DNA of 64,000 bases from Paracoccaceae bacterium (GCA_003605175.1 QWDA01000011.1:1-64000), one strand, 5' to 3'. Shown: positions 15,829 to 24,918, counted from the stretch's first letter. Notes: a model not told the origin generated them from the sequence alone. A program made the numbers and translations.

Positions 15829-16995
15829 ATGCTGGGCGCGCTGACGGGGATACGGGTGATCGAGCTGTCGCAGGTACTTGCGGCGCCGTTCTGCGGTTAT
15901 CAGTTCGCGCTCCTGGGGGCCGAAGTCATCAAGGTCGAGCTTCCCGAACAGCCCGATTGCGCGCGCGGTCGCGGGCCGGTGCCCGGGCTGAACGCCAAGG
16001 GAATCGGCCTGACCTACCAGGTTCAGGGCGGCAACAAGCAGTCCCTGGCGCTGGATATCCGCAAGGAGCCGGGGCGTGCGGCGCTGCTCAAGCTTGTCGA
16101 AAGCGCCGACGTGTTCCTGGAGAACTATTCGACCGGCGTGCTGGAGGGGCTCGGGCTTGGTTACGAGGCGCTGCACGAACACAATCCGCGCCTCGTGTAC
16201 TGTTCCATGACCGGCTATGGCGATCAGGGTCCGCAGGCAGCCAGGGGCGCCTATGACAATACGATCCAGGCCGCCTCCGGGATCATCGCGCAAAGCGCCG
16301 GGCACAAGCCGGGCGTGTCCTTTGTCGATTACGCCGCCGGCTATTCGGCGGCCTTCGCGATCGCCGCGGCGCTGTTGCAGCGCGCGCGCACCGGGCAGGG
16401 CTGCCATATCAGCGCCTCGATGCTGGAGGTCGCGATGACGCTCATGGCGCCCGAGGTGGCGGCCAGGCAGGCCGCCCCCGGCGCCCCGAAGCAGAAGGAG
16501 GCGGGCATCTCCGCCTTCGACACCACCGATCACAAGCTGATGCTCGGGTCTTTCAAGCCGTCGCAATATCGCAAGCTGGGCGCCTGCCTGGCGGCGCAGG
16601 GCTACCGGGTGCCATTGCTGGACGACATCAACGACTGGACCGACATCTGGGACAACTCCGATGCGATCCGGGTGGCGTTGCAGGATGTCTTCATACTGCG
16701 CAGCGCCGGTGAATGGCAGTCCGTGCTCGAGGCCGCCGATATCCCCGCCGAGCCGATCGTCACGCTGGACCGGGCGATCGCGGCGCCGCAACTGGCCGAG
16801 CGCGGCTATTTCGCGCCGTCGCCGGAAGATCCGTCGCTGTCGCTGCCGCTGGCGGGGTTTCGGATGTCCATGGGCGGTGCCGGGTTGCACAGCTCGCCGC
16901 CCGAACTTGGGCAGGACAGCCGCGCGGTTCTGGAAGGCGCCGGGCTGAGCGCCGCCGAGATCGACGCGCTCTTCGCCGAAGGGATCGCCCGATGA
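15829..16995 (+). CDS. family III CoA-transferase (CaiB/BaiF)
   Basis: A 388-residue class III CoA-transferase. It starts GALTGIRVIELSQVLAAPFCG, has GAEVIKVE and NKQSLALDI segments, and has an Asp in GAYDNTIQAASG near residue 142 at the position of the catalytic Asp. It activates a carboxylic acid with CoA from another thioester. The start ATG 15829 follows GAGGGA. It is the first gene of a tightly packed plus-strand operon extending to the SDR at 22360; its stop overlaps the next start (ATGA). Confidence 0.9.
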   Translation: MLGALTGIRVIELSQVLAAPFCGYQFALLGAEVIKVELPEQPDCARGRGPVPGLNAKGIGLTYQVQGGNKQSLALDIRKEPGRAALLKLVESADVFLENYSTGVLEGLGLGYEALHEHNPRLVYCSMTGYGDQGPQAARGAYDNTIQAASGIIAQSAGHKPGVSFVDYAAGYSAAFAIAAALLQRARTGQGCHISASMLEVAMTLMAPEVAARQAAPGAPKQKEAGISAFDTTDHKLMLGSFKPSQYRKLGACLAAQGYRVPLLDDINDWTDIWDNSDAIRVALQDVFILRSAGEWQSVLEAADIPAEPIVTLDRAIAAPQLAERGYFAPSPEDPSLSLPLAGFRMSMGGAGLHSSPPELGQDSRAVLEGAGLSAAEIDALFAEGIAR

Positions 16996-17867
16996 TCCGC
17001 CTCACCGCCGCCCCCGCCTTCAGCCTGCCCGAGGAACACCGCCACAGGGGCGAGCCTTCGGCCTGGGCGAAGATGACCCGCCCCGGCCAGCCGATGCATT
17101 CCTTCCTGGAGGCGGCGTTCTTCGACGAGGCCCGCAACCTTTGGCTTGCCGACGTGCCCTATGGCCGGGTCTTCCGCGTCTCTCCCGAGGGCGACTGGCA
17201 GCTCATGCACCGGATTGACGGCGAACCCCATGCCATGCGCATCGCACCGGACGGGCGCCATATCGCGGTGGATTACCGCCACGGGCTGATCGAGCTGACC
17301 GGGCCGGAGCGTTTCGAGGTGCTGAGCACCGGGATTGCGGGTCAGCCGTTCCTGGGCCTTTCGGACATGTGCTACGGCGAGGATGGCAGGCTGTGGTTCA
17401 CCGACAGCGGGCGCAGCTCGCTCAGCGATCCCGGGGGCCGGGTCTATTGCCTGACGCCTGCGGGCGAGCTGCGGCTGCTGCTGGATTGCGTGCCCTATTC
17501 CAACGGTATCTGCCTGTCGCCCGATGGCGCCTGGCTCTATGTGGCCGCGACCCGCGCCAACCAGGTCTGGCGCCTCTCCACCCTTCTGCCCGAACACGGC
17601 CAGCCGATGGCGGGCACCTTCCTGCAACTTTCCGGCGGGCTCGGACCGGATGGGTTGGCCTGCAACGAACGCGGCTGGCTCGCCGTGGCGCAGGCGCAGG
17701 CCGGTCGGGCCTATGTATTCGACGCGCTCGGCGATCCGGTGGCCGAGATACGTCTGCCCGAGGGCCAATGGACCACATCGGTCGCCTTCCACCCGGACGC
17801 GCCGGGCCGCCTTTACATCGTCGATGCCCAGACGGGCAGCGTCCTTGCCGCCGACATTCCTGACTGA
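16992..17867 (+). CDS. SMP-30/gluconolactonase family protein
   Basis: A 291-residue six-bladed beta-propeller of the SMP-30/gluconolaconase/LRE family, which hydrolyses lactones using a single divalent metal. The expected ligand positions are present: Glu in HSFLEAAFFD, Asn in YSNGICLSPDG and Asp in GPDGLACNE. In this operon it could open a lactone formed during catabolism. It overlaps the CoA-transferase stop; the DHDPS-family gene follows after 12 bases. Confidence 0.87.
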   Translation: MIRLTAAPAFSLPEEHRHRGEPSAWAKMTRPGQPMHSFLEAAFFDEARNLWLADVPYGRVFRVSPEGDWQLMHRIDGEPHAMRIAPDGRHIAVDYRHGLIELTGPERFEVLSTGIAGQPFLGLSDMCYGEDGRLWFTDSGRSSLSDPGGRVYCLTPAGELRLLLDCVPYSNGICLSPDGAWLYVAATRANQVWRLSTLLPEHGQPMAGTFLQLSGGLGPDGLACNERGWLAVAQAQAGRAYVFDALGDPVAEIRLPEGQWTTSVAFHPDAPGRLYIVDAQTGSVLAADIPD

Positions 17868-17879
17868 CGGATCAGACCC

Positions 17880-18779
17880 ATGCAAAAACAAGACCTTCAC
17901 GGCTATGTGCCGGCCATCGTGACGCCCTTCAACGACAAGGGCGAGATCATGGAAGACGCCTTTGTCGACCTGTTCGAGTTCCTGGTCAAACGCGGCGCGA
18001 CGACAATCTGCATCGCGGGCGACAACGGCGAAAGCTGGGCGCTGTCGGCGGCGGAACGCGGCCGCCTGGTGCGGCTGGCCAGGGACACTGCAAAGGGCCG
18101 GGTCAAGGTGATGATGGGCATTTCCGCCCCCACCATCGACGCCTCTCTGGCCTATGTGAAGGCCGCCGAGGACAACGGCGCCGATGTGCTCCTCTCGATG
18201 CCGCAGACCTATGTGCTCAAGGCCTCGGAAGCGGAGCTGATGGCGCGTTTCGACAAGGTCTCCGCCGCGACGGACAAGCCTCTGGTGCTCTACAACTCGC
18301 CGCGCCGGATGGGGTTCTCGCTGACCGTGGATCAGACCGAGACGCTTCTGAACAACCACAATGTCATTGGCATCAAGGAAAGCCAGCGCGACTTTTTCTA
18401 TCATACGCACCTGCTGCAACGGCTCGGCGACAAGCTGTCGGTGATGACCGGCCCCTGCCATTATATCCTGCCGAACTTTGCGCTTGGCGCCAAAGGCTTC
18501 ATCGCCACAGGGCCGGAATTCACCGATCTGAAACCGTCGGAAATGGCGGCTGTGGGCGCGGGCGCACCGGATGACATCTGGCGTCACGCCCATTACCAGC
18601 TGACCGTGCTCTATGAGCTGCTGATGGGCACCGCGACCTGGCCGGCCTCGTTCAAGGCGGCGCTGAACCTGATCGGCCTGCCCGCAGGCGTGCCGCGCGA
18701 CCCGGTCCTGCCCGCGACCGGCGCCGATATCGACAAGATCAAGCGGACCTTCGACCAACTGGGGATCAGCTACGAATGA
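17880..18779 (+). CDS. DHDPS/NAL family aldolase or dehydratase
   Basis: A 299-residue TIM-barrel lyase of the dihydrodipicolinate synthase / N-acetylneuraminate lyase family. The Schiff-base Lys is in GIKESQRD and the catalytic Tyr in LYNSPRR; the usual GTTGE loop reads GDNGESWAL. Family members act on pyruvate aldols or, as in hydroxyproline degradation (LhpC), deaminate a pyrroline. Its close linkage to an HcnABC-like dehydrogenase recalls that pathway, though no epimerase or semialdehyde dehydrogenase is present. It overlaps the next start by four bases. Confidence 0.85.
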   Translation: MQKQDLHGYVPAIVTPFNDKGEIMEDAFVDLFEFLVKRGATTICIAGDNGESWALSAAERGRLVRLARDTAKGRVKVMMGISAPTIDASLAYVKAAEDNGADVLLSMPQTYVLKASEAELMARFDKVSAATDKPLVLYNSPRRMGFSLTVDQTETLLNNHNVIGIKESQRDFFYHTHLLQRLGDKLSVMTGPCHYILPNFALGAKGFIATGPEFTDLKPSEMAAVGAGAPDDIWRHAHYQLTVLYELLMGTATWPASFKAALNLIGLPAGVPRDPVLPATGADIDKIKRTFDQLGISYE

Positions 18780-19072
18780 TCCGCCTTGTCCGCGATCAGT
18801 CGGCGCAGATCAAACGCGCGTCGGAGGTGCGTTTCACCTTCGATGGCGCGCAGGTCCCTGCGCATTCGGGCGAGAGCCTGTTGGCGGCGCTGATCCGGTC
18901 GGGGCACCTGCATCTGCGCGACGCGCCCGAGGATGGCGCGGCGCGAGGGGGGTTCTGCTGCATGGGGCTGTGCCAGGAATGCGTGGTGCGGATCGAAGGT
19001 CAGGTCGTGGAAAGCTGCCGCGCGATGGTGACATCGGGGCTGGCGGTGACCTCCCTGAAAGCGCGGACATGA
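18776..19072 (+). CDS. small [2Fe-2S] subunit of an HcnABC-like dehydrogenase
   Basis: A 98-residue ferredoxin-like subunit with the cysteine cluster GGFCCMGLCQEC and a distal Cys in VESCRAM, the pattern of HcnA and of the gamma subunits of opine, sarcosine-like and D-hydroxyproline dehydrogenases. It transfers electrons between the two flavoprotein subunits encoded next. It overlaps both neighbours (ATGA at each end). Confidence 0.87.
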   Translation: MIRLVRDQSAQIKRASEVRFTFDGAQVPAHSGESLLAALIRSGHLHLRDAPEDGAARGGFCCMGLCQECVVRIEGQVVESCRAMVTSGLAVTSLKART

Positions 19073-20490
19073 CGGAACACGTCGATATCGCGGTGATCGG
19101 CGCGGGACCGGCGGGCGCGAACGCGGCACTGGCCGCGTCGCGGCACGGGCTGTCGGTGACCCTGCTCGACGAACAGTCCAAACCCGGCGGCCAGGTCTGG
19201 CGGGCCAGGAGCGCCGCCATCCTGGATGCACCCTCCACGCCGGAGAGCGCGGCGGGCGGAGCATTGCGCCAGCGGTTGCAGAACAGCGCCGTGGCCCGTC
19301 TGGGCGATACCCGCGTTTGGCAGATCGAACGTACCGAGGATGGCTGGGTGCTGCATCTGCTGCGCCAGGGCCGGGTGGAGCAGCGGCGCGCAAGGGCGCT
19401 GGTGATCGCCACCGGCGCGCGGGAATTCGTGCAGCCGGTGCCGGGCTGGACCACGCCGGGCGTGCTGGGGCTGGCCGGGGCGACGGCGCTGTTCAAACAG
19501 GACCTGACGCTGCCGGGGCAGCGCACCGTCGTCTCGGGCACCGGGCCCCTGGTGTTCTTTGTCGCCGCCGAGATCCGCCGCCTGGGCGGCGAGGTGGCGG
19601 GGGTCATCACGCCCAACGGCCGGGGCGATTGGCTGCGCGCCCTGCCCGCGATGCTGTCGCGGCCCGACCTGTTGCTGCGCGGCGCCCGCTGGGTCGCCGA
19701 TCTGATGCTGGCCGGGGTGCCGATCCACTGGCGCCATGCGGTGAGCACGGTCGCGGGGGACGGGCGCGTCGCGGCGGTCGGCTTTCGCCCGCTCGATGCC
19801 GATTGGTCGCCCGTGGGGGCGGAACGAGGGATCGCGGCCGACAGCCTGTGCCTGGGCAACGGCCTGATCCCCGCCGTCGAGGCGGCAGAGCTGGCCGGGG
19901 TCGCGCTGGAGCATCGCCCCGAGCTGGGCGGCTGGCTGCCGAGGCGCGGCGCGGATGGCGAGACAGAGGTGCCGGGCCTGTTCCTCTGCGGCGATGGCGC
20001 GGGCATACGCGGTGCGGCCGCCGCCGAGATCGACGGGCGGCTGACCGGCCTGCGCGCGGCGCAGCATCTCGGCGCGGAGACGGCTTCCGAGCGGGCCGCG
20101 CTTCGCCCGAGATACGCGCGCGCGGCGCGGTTCGGCATGGCGATGACGGCGCTGAGCATGCCGCGCAAGGGGCTGGCCGAACTGACGACACCCGACACCA
20201 TTGTCTGCCGCTGCGAAAGCCTGACGGGCGGCGTGATCGCTGCAGAGATCGCCGCCGGCGCGGGCAGCACCAATGCGGTGAAATCGGGCCTGCGGGCGGG
20301 CATGGGCGCCTGTGGCGGCAAGTTCTGCCAGACCGCCGTGGCCCGGATGATCGCCGCCGCCGAGGACCGGGCCGAGGCCGAAGTGCCGCCGCCCACCGCG
20401 CGCCCGCCGCTGCGCCCGGTGCCGGTTTCGGCGCTGGCGGGCGAATTCGATTATTCCGACCTTCCGATCCCGAAACCGGCGCCGCTATGA
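19069..20490 (+). CDS. NAD(P)/FAD-binding subunit of an HcnABC-like dehydrogenase
   Basis: A 473-residue HcnB-like subunit. The N-terminal FAD motif AVIGAGPAGANAALAA, the glutathione-reductase-type fold, and a C-terminal BFD-like [2Fe-2S] domain with CRCE near residue 383 and GGKFCQT near residue 420 are all visible. The Gly-x-Gly of the internal NAD-type motif (VVSGTGPLVFFVAAE) is intact. The subunit cannot act alone; the substrate-oxidising flavin is in the next gene product. Confidence 0.9.
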   Translation: MTEHVDIAVIGAGPAGANAALAASRHGLSVTLLDEQSKPGGQVWRARSAAILDAPSTPESAAGGALRQRLQNSAVARLGDTRVWQIERTEDGWVLHLLRQGRVEQRRARALVIATGAREFVQPVPGWTTPGVLGLAGATALFKQDLTLPGQRTVVSGTGPLVFFVAAEIRRLGGEVAGVITPNGRGDWLRALPAMLSRPDLLLRGARWVADLMLAGVPIHWRHAVSTVAGDGRVAAVGFRPLDADWSPVGAERGIAADSLCLGNGLIPAVEAAELAGVALEHRPELGGWLPRRGADGETEVPGLFLCGDGAGIRGAAAAEIDGRLTGLRAAQHLGAETASERAALRPRYARAARFGMAMTALSMPRKGLAELTTPDTIVCRCESLTGGVIAAEIAAGAGSTNAVKSGLRAGMGACGGKFCQTAVARMIAAAEDRAEAEVPPPTARPPLRPVPVSALAGEFDYSDLPIPKPAPL

Positions 20491-21584
20491 GCCAGGAGTT
20501 CGACATCGCGGTGATTGGCGGCGGCATCATGGGATGCGCCACGGCCCTGCGGCTTTCCGAGGGCGGGATGCGGCCGATCGTTCTCGACCAGGGCGATCTG
20601 GGCCAGGGCGCCTCGGGGGTGAACGCGGGCACGCTGAGCCTTCAGATCAAGCGCGTGAAGCTGATGCCCTATGCGCTGAAAGGCCATCACGCATGGGAGG
20701 CGATGGGCGAGGCGGTGGGCTTTCACAAGACCGGCGGCTATACGCTGGCCTTTACCGAACGCGAGGCGGGGCTGCTGCATGAGCGGCAGGCGTTAAAGGC
20801 CGGGGCGGGCGCGCCGATCAGCTTCGTTTCGGAAAGGGAGCTGCGCGCCGCCGAGCCGATGCTGACCCGAAAGGTGCTGGCCGCGAGCCATTGCCCGGAG
20901 GACGGCTATGCCAATTCCTCGCTGACCGGGCAGTATTACCGTGGCCGGCTGCGCGACCAGGGCATCGCCTATCGCGAACGCTGCCCGGTGACGGCGATCG
21001 ACCGGGACGTGGGCTTTGCCCTCACCACTGCCGGGGGGCCAATCCGCGCGCGGCGCTTGCTGCTGGCGGCGGGAGCCTGGCTGAAGCCGGTTGCGGCCCT
21101 TCTGGGGGTCGATCTGCCGGTGCGGGCGCGGATCAACACCGTCTCGGTGACCGAGCGGATGCCGCCCCTGACCGCCAGCGTGATCGGCCATGCCACCGGC
21201 CTCCTGACCATGAAGCAAAAGCCCAACGGTACCGTGCTTGTCGGCGGCGGCTGGCAGGGGCGCGGCACGCCGCAGGCTGGGCGCGGGCAGGTCAGCGCCG
21301 ACAGCGTGATGCCCAACCTGGCGCTGGCCCAATACGCGCTGCCCGCGCTGGCCAGGGCCCGCGTCCTGCGCAGCTGGACCGGCTTCGAGGCCAATGTGCC
21401 CGATTTCTACCCGCTCGCCGGGGCGCTGCCGGGGGTGGAGGACGCCTTCGTGCTGGGCTGCGTGCGCGGCGGCTACACCATCGGCCCCTATATCGGCGGG
21501 CTGATGGGCGATTTCATTCTGGGCCGGGAGCCGGAACTGCCCCTGTTCGACCCCGCCCGCGACTTCAACGAGGATACGATATGA
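20487..21584 (+). CDS. FAD-dependent oxidase subunit (HcnC/DAO-like)
   Basis: A 365-residue DAO-fold flavoprotein with AVIGGGIMGCATALRLSE at the N-terminus and a C-terminal CVRGGYTIGPYIGGLMGD FAD segment. In HcnABC-type complexes this subunit oxidises the amine of an amino acid, opine or cyclic imino acid. Only a secondary-amine or D-amino-acid type substrate can be proposed. It overlaps the SDR start by four bases. Confidence 0.88.
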   Translation: MSQEFDIAVIGGGIMGCATALRLSEGGMRPIVLDQGDLGQGASGVNAGTLSLQIKRVKLMPYALKGHHAWEAMGEAVGFHKTGGYTLAFTEREAGLLHERQALKAGAGAPISFVSERELRAAEPMLTRKVLAASHCPEDGYANSSLTGQYYRGRLRDQGIAYRERCPVTAIDRDVGFALTTAGGPIRARRLLLAAGAWLKPVAALLGVDLPVRARINTVSVTERMPPLTASVIGHATGLLTMKQKPNGTVLVGGGWQGRGTPQAGRGQVSADSVMPNLALAQYALPALARARVLRSWTGFEANVPDFYPLAGALPGVEDAFVLGCVRGGYTIGPYIGGLMGDFILGREPELPLFDPARDFNEDTI

Positions 21585-22360
21585 CAAAGCATGATCCGGC
21601 CCGCCTGGACGGCAAGCTTGCCATCGTCACCGGCGGTGGCAGCGGCATTGGCGCAGCGACGGCGAAGGTCTTTGCCGCAGCGGGCGCAACCGTGGTGGTC
21701 ACCGGCCGCCGCCTGGAGCCGCTGCAAAAGGTGGCCGAGGAAATCGGCGGCCACGCCATCGCCTGCGATGTCTCCGATCAGGCGCAGGTCAAGGCGATGT
21801 TCGCGCAGGCCAGGCAGATCACCGGCACCGTTGATGTGCTGCTGAACAACGCCGGCGGCCCGGGCCCGATCGCGCCGGTGGCCGAGGTGGACATGGGCGA
21901 GTGGGTCGCCTGCATGAACATCAACCTGGTGGGCGCGATGTATTGCCTGCAGGAGGCGGCCCGGATCATGTCGGCGCAGGGGGCCGGCTCGATCATCAAC
22001 ATGTCGTCGCTGATGGGCATTCAGGGCTATCCGATGCGCTCGGCCTATGTCGCGTCGAAATTCGCGCTGATCGGCATCACCGAGACCATGGCGCGCGAGC
22101 TCGGCCCGGTGGGCGTTCGCGTGAATGCGCTGATGCCCGGCGCCGTCTCGGGCGAGAACATGGACCGGATCCTGGCCCGCCGGGCCGAGGCCGAAGGCCG
22201 CCCGGCCGAAGAGATCGAGCGGGAGAACTACACCGACGTTGCCGCGCTGAAGCGCTGGGTCGCGCCCGAGGAAGTGGGCCGCGCGGCGCTCTATTACGCC
22301 TCCGACCTCAGCTCGGCCATCACCGGCGACAAGATGAAGGTCGATTGCGGGCGGTTCTGA
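21581..22360 (+). CDS. SDR family oxidoreductase
   Basis: A 259-residue classical short-chain dehydrogenase. TGGGSGIG cofactor loop, NNAG, catalytic Ser in NMSSLMG and Tyr/Lys in YVASK are all present. The last gene of the CoA-transferase operon. It would oxidise a secondary alcohol or reduce a ketone in the route; preference for NAD or NADP is not clear, although Arg after the second strand (TGRR) is compatible with NADP. Confidence 0.9.
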   Translation: MTKHDPARLDGKLAIVTGGGSGIGAATAKVFAAAGATVVVTGRRLEPLQKVAEEIGGHAIACDVSDQAQVKAMFAQARQITGTVDVLLNNAGGPGPIAPVAEVDMGEWVACMNINLVGAMYCLQEAARIMSAQGAGSIINMSSLMGIQGYPMRSAYVASKFALIGITETMARELGPVGVRVNALMPGAVSGENMDRILARRAEAEGRPAEEIERENYTDVAALKRWVAPEEVGRAALYYASDLSSAITGDKMKVDCGRF

Positions 22361-22451
22361 GGCGCGGCCGAACCATTCCGAAAACCTGCTCGGCCCTGCC
22401 GGAAGGTGGCCGCGATTCCCTATGCCCGATCGGGCAGAATCGCCGATCTGG

Positions 22452-22466
22452 CCGGGGAATCCCCGG
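22452..22466 (+). terminator. possible hairpin after the SDR operon
   Basis: CCGGGG-AAT-CCCCGG lies about 90 bases beyond the SDR stop and before the operator and start of the USP operon. It is a short stem without a U-run, so support is modest. The rest of this 267-base spacer holds no gene that I can see. Confidence 0.35.
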
Positions 22467-22565
22467 TCGACGGGCGCGATGTGGCCAGTGGCCGGCCCTG
22501 CGCAACCGGGAATCCCTTCGGTATTTCAGCGCCTTGCCGGGATTGCCCGGCAGAACTCAATCAAT

Positions 22566-22581
22566 GTTTTACATACAAGAC
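22566..22581. promoter_or_regulatory. IclR-regulon operator candidate, site 3
   Basis: GTTTTACATACAAGAC repeats the GTTTT-N6-AAAAC pattern with one arm mismatch, 46 bases upstream of the USP/transporter operon. A degenerate second half (GTTTAGTATAC, 22585-22595) follows directly, so the site may be a tandem one. Confidence 0.55.
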
Positions 22582-22627
22582 AACGTTTAGTATACGGTCT
22601 TCAACCGAGCCTGGTGGGAACTGAGTC

Positions 22628-23455
22628 ATGGCGATCAAGAATATCCTGATTGCGTATAACGGCGGGGAGGCGTCGGATGCGGCGCTGCACTTGGCCTTGC
22701 AGATGGCCCGCAAATACGACGCCCACCTCACCGGCATCGTTGCGCATGGGGCATCCAACGTCACCCGCAACATCCCCAAATGGCTCAGCGAGTCCATGCG
22801 CAGTTCGATCACCGAGATCACCGCGCGCCGCACCGACGAGCTGGCGGTGAAATTCGGCGACCGCACACAGGGCCATATCGCCGAGGACCGGCTGCATTGG
22901 ATCGACGTTCGGGAAGACCCCGACCGCGCGGTTTCCGACTATTCGCGGCTCTTCGACATCACGGTGCTGGGGCAATACGAAAACCTGATCGCGGCCGACG
23001 AGCTGGTGCTGCACCCGGACCGCATCGCCTATGAGTGCGGCCGGCCGATCCTGGTCGCGCCCAAGGGGTTCCGGCCGACCGAGATCAACGAGAAGGCCGT
23101 GGTCGCCTGGGACGGGCGACGCACCGCCGCCCGCGCCTTCTTCGACGCGATGCAGATCCTTGAAACCAAGCAGGAGGTCGAGGTCGTCACCGTCGGCCGG
23201 GCCGAGCGCTCGCCGGTCCCCAAGCCTGTCGATCTGGTCACCATCCTGGCCCGGCACAATGTGAAGGCCCGGCACCATTTCATTCCGCTGTCGGGCTCGG
23301 TCGCCGATTCCATCCTGGGCTTTTGCGACGAGGTGAAGGCCGGGCTGCTGGTAATGGGCGCCTACCAGCATTCGAAACTGTCCGAGGATCTGCTCGGCGG
23401 AGTCACCGCATCGGTGCTGCGCAAGACCGCGCTACCCCTGTTTCTATCGCACTGA
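22628..23455 (+). CDS. tandem-domain universal stress protein
   Basis: A 275-residue protein with two UspA domains: residues 1-145 (IKNILIAYNGGEASDAALHLAL) and 150-275 (KAVVAWDGRRTAARAFFDAM), with a nucleotide-loop-like GAYQHSKLSEDLLGG segment at the end of the second. It heads the operon of the TTT transporter (17 bases to the next gene). USPs linked to TRAP and TTT transporters are known and may tune uptake in response to ATP; that role here is inference. Confidence 0.87.
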   Translation: MAIKNILIAYNGGEASDAALHLALQMARKYDAHLTGIVAHGASNVTRNIPKWLSESMRSSITEITARRTDELAVKFGDRTQGHIAEDRLHWIDVREDPDRAVSDYSRLFDITVLGQYENLIAADELVLHPDRIAYECGRPILVAPKGFRPTEINEKAVVAWDGRRTAARAFFDAMQILETKQEVEVVTVGRAERSPVPKPVDLVTILARHNVKARHHFIPLSGSVADSILGFCDEVKAGLLVMGAYQHSKLSEDLLGGVTASVLRKTALPLFLSH

Positions 23456-23472
23456 ACCAACGGAGGAAGATC

Positions 23473-24426
23473 ATGAAGATCACGAGGATTCTCAAGGCGA
23501 CGGCCTGCGCCATCGCGGTCGCGATGCCCGGCGCGGCCCTCGCCGACTGGCAGCCGGATGGCCCGATCACCTTGCAGGTCGGCTTCGGCGCTGGCGGCAG
23601 CACCGACACCCTGGCCCGCGCCGTGGCCGCGGAAATGGAAGACGCCACCGGCTGGGACGTGATCGTCGAGAACAAGCCCGGCGGCGGCGGCATTGCCATG
23701 TTCTCGCAGCTGGTGGGGAAACGGCCGGATGGCCGGACCCTGGGCATGGGCGTCACCATTCCGACGCTGATCAACCTGGCCGAGCGCGGCGAGACCCTGC
23801 CCTTCAAGGCCGACAGCTTCGATTACCTGGCGACGGTCGTCGTCGCGCCGCTGGCCGTGGTGGCCCCGGCCGACGCGCCCTATGACACGATCGAGGAACT
23901 GGTCGACTATTCCAAGGAGAATGGCGGCGCGCTGGTCGGCTTCGACGGCGGGGAAATGCGCCTGATGATGCAGGCGATCAACAACACCGAGGATGCCGGG
24001 TTCGAGCTGGTCAGCTACCAGAGCGGCGCCGAGATCATCCAGGGGCTGCTCGGCGGGCAATTGCAGGCCGGCTGGGGCGCGGGTGCGCATATCCAGTATG
24101 TCGACTCCGGCGATCTGAAGATGCTGGCGGTGGCCACCCAGACCCGGCAGGACTATTCCTCCGAAACGACCTCCTTCATCGAGCAGGGCTTTCCCTATTC
24201 GGCAGAGCCCTATTTCTACTTCGCCGCGCCCAAGGGGCTGGAGCCCGAAGCCCGCGAGGCACTGGCGGCGGCGCTCGATGCGGCCATCACCTCCGAGGCG
24301 CTGACCCAGCTCGTCGGCAATGTCATGCAGACCACGCCGACCAATCTGGGCGCCGAGGGCACCGAGGCCAAGCTGGTGAACGGCCTGACCGAAATCACCT
24401 CGTTGATCGAGGCCGCCGGCAACTAG
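23473..24426 (+). CDS. tripartite tricarboxylate transporter, substrate-binding protein (TctC/Bug)
   Basis: A 317-residue periplasmic binding protein. The signal peptide runs to about ALA-D at residue 25, followed by the TctC signature PITLQVGFGAGGSTDTLAR and ENKPGGGGIAMF. It captures a small carboxylate for the TctBA membrane complex encoded next. The operator-like site 3 upstream of the operon suggests co-induction with island 1, so the ligand may be the island's substrate. The start follows GGAGGAAGATC. Confidence 0.92.
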   Translation: MKITRILKATACAIAVAMPGAALADWQPDGPITLQVGFGAGGSTDTLARAVAAEMEDATGWDVIVENKPGGGGIAMFSQLVGKRPDGRTLGMGVTIPTLINLAERGETLPFKADSFDYLATVVVAPLAVVAPADAPYDTIEELVDYSKENGGALVGFDGGEMRLMMQAINNTEDAGFELVSYQSGAEIIQGLLGGQLQAGWGAGAHIQYVDSGDLKMLAVATQTRQDYSSETTSFIEQGFPYSAEPYFYFAAPKGLEPEAREALAAALDAAITSEALTQLVGNVMQTTPTNLGAEGTEAKLVNGLTEITSLIEAAGN

Positions 24427-24487
24427 GCGGTCCGGCACAAGACCGGTCGGGCCGCACGCGGCCCGGCCCTTGCGGAGGGAGGGGAAG

Positions 24488-24907
24488 ATGTCATTCGAAC
24501 GCATCGTGACCGGGGGGATCCTGGTCTTTGGCCTGACATTCCTGTTTCTGGTCCTGCCGCAGCAGGTGGAGACGGTATCGTTTGGCCGCGTCATCCCGGC
24601 AACGCTTCCCACCGCGCTTCTCTGGATCATCGCCGGCGCGGCCGCCGTGCAGATGGTCACGCTGAAGGACGACACCGCGCCCGATGCAATGGTCGTCATC
24701 AAGGCGGCGGGCTTGCTGGCGCTGATGGTCGCGGCGGTCTGGTCGATGGGCCGGCTGTCCTTCGAGTATGTCGCCCCGGTCCTGGCCCTGATCCTCATGC
24801 TCTTCATGGGCGAGCGGCGCTGGTACTGGTTGCTGCTCGGCGGCATTGCCATCCCCTTGGGGGTCTGGCTGCTCGTCGAGCGCGTTCTTGACCGCACTCT
24901 GGCCTGA
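24488..24907 (+). CDS. tripartite tricarboxylate transporter, small membrane subunit (TctB)
   Basis: A 139-residue membrane protein with four hydrophobic helices (about residues 8-24, 36-56, 70-86, 90-125), the size and topology of TctB. It has little sequence conservation, so the assignment rests on position between the TctC and TctA genes. GGAGGGAGGGGAAG precedes the ATG. Confidence 0.88.
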   Translation: MSFERIVTGGILVFGLTFLFLVLPQQVETVSFGRVIPATLPTALLWIIAGAAAVQMVTLKDDTAPDAMVVIKAAGLLALMVAAVWSMGRLSFEYVAPVLALILMLFMGERRWYWLLLGGIAIPLGVWLLVERVLDRTLA

Positions 24908-24918
24908 AGGAGGCGATC

